Source: Marisa cornuarietis
Taxonomy: Eukaryota; Mollusca; Gastropoda; Architaenioglossa; Ampullariidae
Length of the DNA: 64,000 nt
Reading direction: 5' to 3'
Assembly: GCA_004794655.1 (NCBI GenBank)
Contig: SMMW01000606.1
Span: 558,501-622,500, forward strand
Part shown: positions 47,216 through 57,540 of the stretch, one piece after another
How the letters are laid out: every line of letters starts with the position of its first letter
Numbering within the stretch: the first letter of the stretch is position 1
Program-made: the position numbers and the translations under genes
Notes under the pieces: model-generated
What the model was told of the DNA's origin: nothing
The model's input: the letters and a program-made list of their open reading frames with translations, nothing else
Database searches by the model: none

Positions 47216-49060
47216 TCTTGTTGTTCAAGTGTGTCACGGAAGGACCGGTGACAGTGTAGAAATGGAGTTAGCCCCCTTGTTCGTTGGAAGCAGCAGGGAT
47301 TGTGGCCATTAGATGTACGTCTAGAGGATGGTTGAGAACGCGTGACGTAAAAGAGGGTATGACGTGGAAGTCGTCTGCTAGGGAGTGTGTGAGAACGGGT
47401 TTTGGAGAAGTTTGGAAGAAAAAAGGTGGCCTGCGTGCGGAGTATTGTTGTATGTGTTGAGAGATCCCCAGTTGTTGTGTGTTCTGCTGGGGGATTACAT
47501 CGTAGTGCTGGGTATATCTATGAGTGCGTGAATTCTAACCGGACTTTGACAGTGAGTAAGTGTGTCTTGATCATTTTTGCTTTAAATAAGCATATCGTCT
47601 CGGGACTTTTGCATTTCCCATTCCGATAACTTGTTGGAGAACTGTTTGCAGGGAACATAGAAAGAAGAGTTTTTCAGCGACGATTGATTGGAAGGTCGAG
47701 AGACATCTACGTTGTTGAAAGGATATTCCCGCTTGATTATTGTCATATACTGATTGCTGCGTATTGTCATATATTGACTAGAGATATTTATATTATTAAA
47801 AGGGTTTACGTAGACATTAATTAGTTGCGAGATATGTTGATGTAAAATTATTTGAAATTCGTTGAGAGTGGGAAAAATATTTGGAATTTTTGAATTGTGA
47901 GGTTATCTTTAGAAGACAAACACGATCCCCCGAAGAATTATAGATTTAGAGATTTACGAACCCACGTACAGGTCTTTGTATTTTGTTGCATGAAAGAGCA
48001 CGTGAGGAACGCCGTGCGAACAGTGAGTGTTGTATGTGACCCGTCTGCACGTCGCGTGTTTCTTGACAAAAGTGTGTTAGCGAGTGATCAGCCACCATGG
48101 TCATACTTGGAATAAAAAGAAGCAGCAACAGGCATAAGTGTTCCTGCCGATTTTTTTCCCATAAGATGCACAAATTTGATTTTTAATCAAAGAAACAAAC
48201 AAGAATGTTTACAGGAAAACGATCTACAGCGAGAACATAACAAAGGAAGAGAAACGAAAGCAGATGCTAGTTTGTTCGAAACACTTTGATGACGGTAATA
48301 AAGCAAACCGTTTGCAATATTTACTGAGGTCTGTTACATTGTTTTGTCGGATTTGCGTTCCATGAAAATATTTTTTTAGTATTGATTAGTAATAATGTTA
48401 GAGGTCAGTTAGTCAGTCAGTCCGTCGTCCCTTGCCTGGCGCCTGGCGTTGAGGGGAGGGGAGCACATGGATAGACGCGAGACCAGACCTCTGGGTGAAC
48501 CCAAACCTCCATGTGAAAACAATCACTTTGGTAATTGGCTGCAAATTATTCACATAACTGCAGCTTTAATAACAAACTTCAGTGGCAGTTCTCAGTTGGC
48601 TTCACCAGCAATAAAGATGGAAGCAGAGAGGCTTGAAAACCACAGGCTTCAAATGGAGCGTCTGTGCACATATACATGACCACCGGTAAATATTGGAAAG
48701 GTGCAAGTGAAACCGAGAAAAAGAGAACACCGAGTGCATCAAAGACACACATTTATTTTGGTTTTATTCCATTTTGTCGTGTGCGTTAATAGAAATTCCA
48801 AATTGCCAGCTTTTAAAATGCGCAAGGCAAGTGCACATGCCAGATTCAATGTGCATGCATTTTAAAGTTTGTGTAGGTGCAACATGCCCTTTTTACTGTT
48901 CCGAAACCCATTCAGAAGTGTGCTATCTGTTTCGAAGATGGTGTCCTGTTCTATGTTGCTGCTAATGGGATAACGACAGATGTGATCACAAGTCTTGAGA
49001 AGGTGAGGGAGATTGTATCACACTATCACGGCATGCGCATGAGTACCCCTGGAGGTTTAG
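47216..49060. other. No gene seen
   Basis: The part from 47300 to 47950 is purine/GT-rich on the + strand and resembles retroelement leader sequence in style only. No coding match. Confidence 0.35.
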
Positions 49061-49062
49061 GT

Positions 49063-49330
49063 TCGCCCAGAGGTCTGGTCTCGCTACACGGGTCACATGG
49101 CCAAAGAAGACCAGCTTACGTCGCTTGACTGTTGATAGTAGAGGTTCCTGGTGTCCTACGAGTGTGGCAATCTTTTTTCGTACAAAGTCGTTGGTTTTAT
49201 GTTCTTTGTATGAGATCCGCAGCAGCCTCCTCAGGCACTTGTTCTCAAATGCCTGGATTCTCCTTTCTGTTTCGGCGAGCAGAGTCCACGTGTAGCATCC
49301 GTAGAGCAGGATGTTTGAAGTGAGTGTCAA
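49063..49330 (-). mobile_element. RTE-like LINE fragment (C-terminal RT protein)
   Basis: The minus strand reads LLYGCYTWTLLAETERRIQA, then [20 protein letters not shown], then LVGHQEPLLSTVKRRKLVF and GHVTR. The same family is seen at 18320-19835 and 6354-6551. It has one open frame, so it is better preserved than the others, but only this part remains. Confidence 0.85.
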
Positions 49331-49435
49331 TGTCAGCAATTTAGACTTGCATCATGAATAGTCATGATGGCAAAGAAATTCTAGATACAGTTATAACATG
49401 AAAGGACTTATCTTCTTTGTCCTCATCAGTCTGCC

Positions 49436-50796
49436 ATAACTAGGAATAGGGCTATGGTGTTGGTGCCACATTTCTGCTTCCTACACGAGTCGAGCGAACG
49501 CGCTGTTAAACGGGATATCATAAGGTGGAAAAGGTACTGTGGGAGCTAGATAGCTGTTAAGGTGGCGCTATGACAACAGTCGCCTTTGATAGTACCAGAC
49601 TCCCCAGTGGACAAAAGAGGCCAGGTATGTCTCACCGTCGTTGATCTCCCCTGTAATCAGTTGGGTTGAGAAAAGCTGGCTGCTTACGTCAGTACTAGCG
49701 CAGATCGGAACGGGAAACGGCAGTTATCGCTGCATGGGGATTTCTTAGAAGAAGGGGAGGAGGGCAGCGGTGATCGTAGTCCAGAATATGGCCGTTAAGT
49801 GTAAGGACAACAGTTCTTGTTGTTATTACGACTGATTGAACAACGGTGGTGAACTGGAAGCCAGACGAGACAGCGCCACAGTCACAGAATGAGCTCTGGT
49901 GTGTAGGGGTAAGTCAGAGTGACCCCCTGTTTATCACGTGTTTGCTAGGTAGCGATTGGATATAGCTAGGTAGCAGAATGATTGGAAGTAAGAGTGTAAG
50001 TATGCTTGACTAATAATAAGAGAGGATGATCCTCACGGATGAGGATTTAGCAATCGGCGAGAAATCGAGAGATCCGGGTCTTAGGGGCCCCGGTAGTTTA
50101 GTGGTTAAAAATCTCTGTCACCACTGCAGTGAGCGGCTCAGGGCTCAGATCTCGTCTCGGGACAATTTCTGTATGTCACACCTGTTCGCAAGGCTGGGAG
50201 CTGGGGTTTCTTTCCGGGTACTCCGGTATCCTCCACCCTCCTTTTTCCCCCCCATAGTGCGAAATCGCCGCAAGGTGGAAGCACTTTCCCACTACATAAA
50301 CCAACCAACCAACCAACCAAATCGGGGCCTTTCGCACTGGATGCTCGAGGGGAAGGTTGTAACAGAGATCTGTTTTAGGCCGTTCAGATTCTACGCTGCG
50401 AGTTTTGTCTCGGGACCGTGACCCCTCCAGCACAGCTGACTCAAAGTGTGTAAAGACCCACTAGCACAGAGTGCTCAACCCTTCATCACACCAGTGGCTG
50501 TTTGGTCGCAGAGGCTTGAGACTGGGAGATAAGCGTTGGTACCTCGTTAGGCGCTGATAAGCTCGAGACAGCGGGTTGCGGCCTAACAGGGAAGAGAGAG
50601 AGAGAGAGAGACACGAGGTGACCCAACGCCCGTGTCTGCTAGAACTGGACTCTTGCGTATTGTATCTTTTGTGATAGATTTGTCAAACTCTCGATTACTA
50701 ATAATTTTCTTAATACACTAAATTGCCTTGAGTTTGTTACTGGGGCCGCACACTGGGGGCTCGAGTCGATTGAACCATAATTACCAATTTAGTGTA
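49436..50796 (+). repeat. Dispersed long repeat, copy B (unclassified)
   Basis: The counterpart of 41821-43774, in the same orientation and about 7.6 kb away. It lacks the internal section with the foldback-like element and instead carries a SINE at about 50085-50322. It ends at the same inverted pair (ACACTAAATTGC at 50715-50726, CCAATTTAGTGT at 50784-50795, one mismatch). Confidence 0.75.
50085..50322 (+). mobile_element. tRNA-derived SINE with (AACC)n tail
   Basis: The head GGTAGTTTAGTGGTTAA matches a tRNA A box (TAGTTTAGTGG), and GGCTCAGATCTCGTC resembles a B box. A body with GTATGTCACACCTGTTC and GTGCGAAATCGCCG follows, and it ends in five AACC units. Copy A of the host repeat lacks it, so it inserted into copy B. 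The exact ends and target duplication are unclear. Confidence 0.75.
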
Positions 50797-50799
50797 CTT

Positions 50800-53705
50800 T
50801 GTCTTAAGAATGGTAGTCCAACATTAGTGTTTATTTTGCCTCAAATATTACTTCACCAGTATCCCTCTTCTGAAAGCCCTTTTGTGCATAGTTCCCTTCT
50901 GGTTTATTAACTTTTATAAAATAAAAATGTAGCCTTCTATTTTCCCACTGATGTAGACCATTGATGCATTGTCAAAGCCTAGATGTATATGGCTGCGGCC
51001 AGCAAACCAAGACTTTGTGGATTCTACGCTACTTACATTATGCAAATTTTCATTGTTGTTTTACAATCTTCATTTGTTACATGTCATCAGTATACTTTCA
51101 TCAGTAAAGTTTGTAAATACAGGTTTTGTGGCAGCATTTACGAAAACAAGGAAGCGCATTTTACTTTTGATGATCATGGGGGAAACGACTTGCTAGTCTG
51201 ATGGTTTCTGTGCTACCATGTTTGTATGCATTTTCTGGAGTACTTGTATGTTTACGAATAACACCATATTGAGTTCTTATTATAAATACTGCTTTTATTT
51301 GCTAGACTACCTTTAAAACCTATGACTTCCGCTTTTTTCCCACTTACACTAAAAACAGCTGTTTTTATTTCTTTTACTTTATCCATCCACCACCTTCACA
51401 TCGTTTTTTGAAACATGACCGCAACATTCAAGGATTGGTATGGTTGCAACGCATTTACATTACAAAGCATTTATACTTTTAAATTTTTCAACTCTGTAGT
51501 TTTTTTTCTTCTTTGTATATGGATAACAATGGGTGGACATAATATGAGTCAGTTATTAAGTGCACCTGTGTCAGTTATTGAGTGCAGACATCACCACTTT
51601 TCCATCGGAGTCATTGTCCATTCCTGGCACCATCAACACTAACCTTTTTCACTACCTATTTTTTTCTCCTTGCTTTCTTTTGCTGTATTCTTCGTGTTTT
51701 CATCTGCTACAAACTTGGCAAGAGTTGCAATCTGTTTATTCAAGACCCCGCGTCTTTCTTCGTGTCTCCTAAAATCTTTCCTCCTTGATCTCACACTCTG
51801 TTTTCCCCAAACATTGCTAAGACCCTATTAACCTTAATTTCATCGTTTTCGTTTACCTATTTTTTCTTGATGTATTTACTCTAATCGAATTTCCACACTG
51901 ACAAGATGTCAGATTTTATTATTTATGTTTCCTGTTCAGTGATAAAACACTGGGTGGTGGGGGGTCCCTTTACCAGGCTTTGTCGAACAAAGTTTCCAGT
52001 ACAAGCTGGAGACTGATCAGATTGCTGATATGGAAGCGATGGTTAAATTTGTGCTTGTCACCTTTGTGACAGATTCAGAGAGCACGGTACAAACACTGAA
52101 CGTTATCGAGTGAAACTATTGAACTGTTAAACAAAACAATGTATTGGTCACGAGTCCTGCACAAAACACCACCAACAGTATATCGAAAATCGTTTGCTTT
52201 TGAGTAGTATATATCATACGGTGTCAGTCAACAGCGAAGGACCGTTGTTGGCACACGACAGACGACTATGTATACGAACGTAAATGTTATTATACGGGTA
52301 CGTCCTTCACGCACGAACAAAGACGACCCGCTGTCTTCTCAAGTCAGATCATTTTAGAAAGTAGGAATTCTTTCCTTAGCATTCAGCAACGGCACATGCG
52401 TTTCCCTTGCGCTTGCACTTTCAAGATTAGGTATTTTTTGCTACTTCTATCAACAGAACGCTGTGCTCAGCTATGAACTATGGATGACGTCACACGCGCC
52501 CAGGTAGGGAACTGAACAGGTGATAGAAATCCTCTTTATTTAATTTCTCAAGAATTGTGTTTCTCCTTGTGATTTCACGTTTGCGGCATTAATAAGTGAG
52601 GAGTCTGTGGAGCGTGATGTGTCACTACTCATCATTGTAGCATACAGTGATTCATCGGCACTTGACCACGATCTATTTTGGGAGGCTGGTCATGTGACGA
52701 TTAATTTGAGTACCGAGCACCTCTTTCCCCCCCCCCAAAAAAAAAATGAAAATGTGTTTAATTCGTTAAGGCGCCCACCAATAACTGTATTCTGTTATTC
52801 AAACTATTTTACAGTGCTGAAAAATACAATAATCATTAAAGTACTAAAAATTTTAAACTAAACTATATATTTTTTACTTCTTCCGTAGCGTCAGCTGTTT
52901 TAATGGTCTTTACATGTTTCAGTATTGTCGATATCGTCGACTTCACCCTGTCATAATGAATGATCAGCTCAGACAAACGCATTTCACTCTCATACTTGGA
53001 AAAAAGTTTTAATTAAATTGTTCTTCTCACCACTTTCCTCTTTCGTTCACTTTTTATAGAAAGTTTCTCTGGCGCAATGATGATATTGTATACTTGTATG
53101 GATATGTGCAGATATATATCCGTAAAATATATAAGCCTGTGTGTATATATAATTATATCCCCGTTAACAAAGAACAAATTGAGATCGGCAACACACAGAA
53201 CCAGAACAGGTCTTTCCTGCATCAAAGTGACATGCAACGTGACGTTTTCCCCTTTGTTTCACCCCGAACACGGACACGCGTGATGTCTCATACGATGGTC
53301 ACGTGCCAAGCAAGTGGTCGAACACCGAAACGAAATTCTCTCGAAAATATTGGTCGAAGACTATATAATATGTTCGATCACAGGCAGTTTGAGTGCCGAG
53401 GTTTTACTGCATTATTCTTTCTTTCTCCTACCACGCACGGTCAAACTGTGAGCAGTTCTGTAAAGGTGAACCGCGGGCAATATTTGCCGAGGGAAAAAGA
53501 TAGAACGGTCGAGCAGAAAAAGGGAAAAACTGATTGCATAAACGCTCCATTAACTCCACAGGCGGAATTTAACGGGTACCGAGGGACACAGGGTCACGGT
53601 TCAGTTGAATGGCTTTTAATGAATGGACCGTTGATGAACAACTTTCTCCCGCCCCCTGCTCGCAATATTCCTGCACAAACGTCACTACCAGCTGGCCGAG
53701 CTTTC
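50800..53705. other. No gene seen
   Basis: AT-rich non-coding sequence. Frames near 51400-51790 are hydrophobic, T-rich shadows. A pyrimidine/purine run lies at about 52727-52745. Confidence 0.4.
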
Positions 53706-53709
53706 ATCG

Positions 53710-53713
<4 letters not shown>

Positions 53714-53769
<56 letters not shown>
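53714..53769. repeat. (CA)28 microsatellite
   Basis: Followed by CGCACA and CATA units up to about 53835. It is the inverted partner of the (GT)n run at 53930. Confidence 0.95.
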
Positions 53770-53770
<1 letters not shown>

Positions 53771-53922
53771 GCACACGCACACGCACACGCACATACATAC
53801 ATACATACATACATGCACGCATGCGCACACACGCACACAATTCTGCATTTATTTTTGAAGCGGTGATTCAGAGAAAAGCCTCTAAAATAGATTTGTGTAC
53901 AACTTATGTTTATGCCTACGGT

Positions 53923-53929
<7 letters not shown>

Positions 53930-53992
<63 letters not shown>
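53930..53992. repeat. (GT)31 microsatellite
   Basis: It lies about 160 bases after the (CA)28 run in inverted orientation. Confidence 0.95.
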
Positions 53993-53993
<1 letters not shown>

Positions 53994-54515
53994 ATGTGAA
54001 AATACGAGTGACCGTGAGAGGTGTGAGTGCGAGCGTGAGAGAGATAGAGCACGTGGAGGAAAACCCGTTCATTGTTGCCTTTCTTGAAAATTTTATATTC
54101 CTATTTGTTGTTAAAACTTACGGCTTAATGCTTTAATGCACAGCTGTCCCTCACGTACGTACAGCCATGATGATTTCATTGTCTATCCTCCATCTCCCCC
54201 CTACCCTTGAAATGTGTCAATGGCCTATTCCATTATGGATTCATTTCCCCCCTTCTCTTTATATATGTTAAACTGCTGCTCTCCTCTTCTACCTCTATCT
54301 ATCTCTGTATATTAATATTGCTGCTCTCCTCTTCTCTCCCCCCCCCCTACTTCGACCAGCCATGTTCGACATGTCCCTCCCATCCCTTTAGTCCTATCGG
54401 CACTTCCCGTACCTCTTGAATGACCCGAAAAGGCTGCACAAAGGCCGCTCGTCGATGAAGATCAATAAATCCTCCCGCAGAGACAAAGCCCGTTGCAATG
54501 TAAGCCGATTAGCTT

Positions 54516-54575
54516 CCAATACTCAGCCAATCACCGCCTTATAAAGACAGAAGGTACTTGGTCGTCGCCGCACAC
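54516..54575 (+). promoter_or_regulatory. CCAAT/TATA promoter, probably of the prolyl hydroxylase gene
   Basis: Two CCAAT boxes (54516-54520, 54527-54531) are followed by TTATAAA at 54539-54545, all on the + strand. Transcription would start near 54570. The next + strand gene is the prolyl 4-hydroxylase at 56043, whose coding exon is preceded by a good acceptor at 56016. A non-coding first exon and an intron holding the minisatellite are therefore plausible. Confidence 0.4.
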
Positions 54576-55004
54576 CGTGGTGGGACATCCGTTGAAAAGT
54601 ATCTGCACTCTTGTGTCATAAGTGTCCAAAATTCGATTAAACCTTCGGCAGGTTTGGTTTTTTTCATTTTGCATATATCTTAATATTTATAAAGATATAT
54701 ATATATATATAGATATATGTCACAAGTATTGCCATGATTGGTGTTCAAATTATTTTAATAAATTAGATTTGAATTAACAGTGATCGCTACGTTTTTCGGT
54801 GTAATTTTACAAGATTTTTTTTTTTTTATAAACCGTCGGGTTTTACGCCAAATAATTTGTCCCTTCTTCTTGTTCTTTTTACGACTTTACTTTTGGGGAA
54901 GAAACAGGAACAAAATGGTTCTGGTTATCAGAATCTGCGTTCTACTTGTGAAGACACAATTAACCTTCACAGACGTATGTCCGAGTTGTATTCCGTGTCA
55001 AACC

Positions 55005-55369
55005 CGTGACCCAACGATAGGCTGGCATAACACGTGACCCAGTGATAGGCTGGACAGACATGTGACCCAGTGATAGACTGGCATAACCCGTGACCCAGTG
55101 ATAGACTGGCATAACACGTGATCCAATGATAGGCTGGACAGACACGTGACCCAGTGATAGGCTGGCATAACACGTGACCCAGTGATAGACTGGACAAACA
55201 CGTGACCCAGTGATAGACTGGACAGACACGTGACCCAGTGATAGGCTGGACAGACACGTGACCCAGTGATAGGTTGGCATAACACGTGACCCAGTGATAG
55301 GCTGGACAGACACGTGACCCAGTGATAGGCTGGCATAACACATTGACCCAGTGATAGGCTGGACAGACA
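55005..55369. repeat. 28-bp minisatellite, 13 copies, rich in CACGTG
   Basis: The unit is close to CGTGACCCAGTGATAGRCTG plus GACAGACA or GCATAACA. Copies alternate between the two endings. Nine unit junctions create CACGTG, and most read CACGTGACCC. The unit has no stop codon on the minus strand, so three overlapping minus-strand frames of 112-147 codons run through it; these are artefacts of the repeat. Confidence 0.95.
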
Positions 55370-56042
55370 TGTGGCTCGGCGCGACCTTCAGCCCAGTCCA
55401 GTGCCTTCACTTAGTACATGTCACGAGCTATCAACTTTGTCAACTTTCAGTGTTTTAAGACAGCTAGCGTTTCGGAAACTGTTGCGGCTTAACGGCAGTC
55501 AAATGCCTTTTTCTCAAATTTTCTCTGTCACGATGTTGTATATCTTGCCTACTCTTCAAACCCTTTTATCTAAATGAAAATTGTGTGGGGTTTGTTTTTT
55601 GTTTTTTGTTGTTTTTTTTTGGTGGGAAGGGAGTTAACTAGGGTGGATTAGGCCAGGTTTGAGTTGTCGTGCATTTCAGCTGGTTGGCTGACAGACTTTC
55701 TGCTTGACTTGGGTGACAGGTGGTGACTGTAGTAGGTGCCAGTTTTATCTGCCTGAAGTTTACGTCCACGTCCTCTTTTTTTCTGTCCGTTTATCGCAAT
55801 GCTGCAAGTGTTCTTGTCTGCAAGTGTTATTTTTCGCTCTGTATCAGTCTTGGGTTTCAATGAATATTTCAAAATGGACGAGGGAAAATCAATTGCGCAC
55901 ACGCTGCCGTTTTATGCGCCTCACGCCTCCTGGTTTTGAAATTACTGCTTTTCTCGTGAACAGCTCACTTGAAGGCACAGACCTCATCTTACCTGATGTC
56001 ACGTGTGTCTTCTCAGAGGAAAACGGTGACGATACTGCACTG

Positions 56043-56227
56043 ATGACGTCACTGCATCCTGTGCACGTCGTCTGCGCGACTGTACTGGCGGTGCTGCTGT
56101 GCTGCTCAGCAGAAATCTTCTCGTCAGTCGCGAAACTAAAGGCGTTGCCGCACCTGGAGAGAGCGCTCTTGAAGAAGTTCCAGGACTTCTTGAAAACCAC
56201 CCCGGACGTCGATGGAAAAATAAGAGG
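56043..56227 (+). CDS. P4HA: P4HA coding exon 1 (signal peptide and start of the N-terminal domain)
   Basis: MTSLHPVHVVCATVLAVLLC is the signal peptide, then about 40 residues of the dimerisation/N-terminal domain. The exon probably begins at 56017 after TGTCTTCTCAG. The donor is GTAATT, with a (GT)n tract 23 bases later. Confidence 0.8.
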
Positions 56228-56244
56228 GTAATTTCTGTGTCTCT

Positions 56245-56317
<73 letters not shown>

Positions 56318-57503
56318 CAATGATTTGTATATTGGTAAATGAACTTGTAAGATGCATTAGATGTCTACTGATAGGATGTATTGCGTGACTTAATATGTTT
56401 CAGGGCCTTCAGCCCGCGTTTATTGGTGGGAAATGGCGGTCTATAGATAAACAAATTATTATTATTACAGTGCACTAATTGGTATACTAATCACTCTGTA
56501 ATATTTACATTCTCGTGACAGAATCCTTCATAACATTTTCAAATGTGACAATGTTTGTAAAATTTTTAAATAACAGTTACAAATAAAAGTCATGTAGTGT
56601 GACCCCGTTTAGAAAGGTAAGGTTAAATATTTGTAGGAATATCCCACCGTGCTCGTACCAAAGACGATCTGGCAATGAGAAATTAGGAATCAACCAAATC
56701 AGACGACGGTTCAGAACTGTCATGACTCACGGGCGCAAATGACAAACTGGAAAACGCACATTATACGCATTTCATTTCTTTCCTTTCTCTCTCTCTCTCG
56801 CTCATGCACACTCATTCTCTCTCTCTATCTCTCTTTCTCACACACGCACGTGCACACACATAATCAATCAATCACTCACTGACTCACCCCACAAACTTTT
56901 AACACATCCGCATCCAGTGTTCGCCATGGTCCACTTTTAGCGCGAACTTCACGCACGACTGCTGGTCAGGCCCACGCCTCGGTCCATCAGCTGGCAGATG
57001 GGTAGACGGGGTGGGAGGAAAAAGGTTCGCCTATGGCGGTCACTAGTTGCAGTGACTGTAGCGACACGACCGTTAATTGACGAGAGTTGTAGCCCAAGCC
57101 CGCCGCAGACCCCAAAGCAACGAGTTAGTTTCGAAGATGAATAGCCGCTCATAAAATTGCTTGATGGCGCCCATCAATAGCTCCATGCTTGGTGCAGCTG
57201 AAGGGTCGATGAGACCTGTTATCGTGTCGTCGTGATGTTGTGTAACGAGCGGCCCTGATTCCTTCTTGCCGGACCCCTCCCACTTATTCCCCTCCTCCCC
57301 CAACCCCTTCGGATCGTGTATGCACTTGTATCCATTGTTTGCTGAAAACATGTATCGAGTTATCGGTCTTTCGACTCCTATTTAGCTGCTAATTAAAACC
57401 TCAGTTCGAAACTATTCAAAGCGCTAAAAATTATTGTTACTCTTTTTGCTGTGCTTTAACTGCACGTTTGTTTTCACTTTTTTCTTTTCTCTTTCAGCTC
57501 CTG

Positions 57504-57540
<37 letters not shown>

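Noticed and set aside
47300..47950. Purine/GT-rich stretch considered as an LTR element leader
   Set aside because: No gag or pol reading, no primer site and no second LTR could be seen.
50088..50165. Possible tRNA gene
   Set aside because: A- and B-box-like motifs are present, but no cloverleaf closes and the body and (AACC)n tail mark it as a SINE.
53094..53858. 254-codon open frame
   Set aside because: Its length comes largely from the (CA)n tract; the non-repeat part resembles no protein.
54960..55410. Three overlapping minus-strand open frames of 112-147 codons with repeated Trp/His/Cys motifs
   Set aside because: They are the 28-bp minisatellite read in three frames; the unit has no stop codon on that strand and 28 is not a multiple of three.
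55704..56042. Upstream in-frame extension of the hydroxylase exon
   Set aside because: It contains no family sequence, a good acceptor lies at 56016, and the ATG at 56043 starts a proper signal peptide.
57073..57351. 92-codon minus-strand frame in hydroxylase intron 1
   Set aside because: Plausible amino-acid composition but no family match, no splice context, and antisense within an intron.
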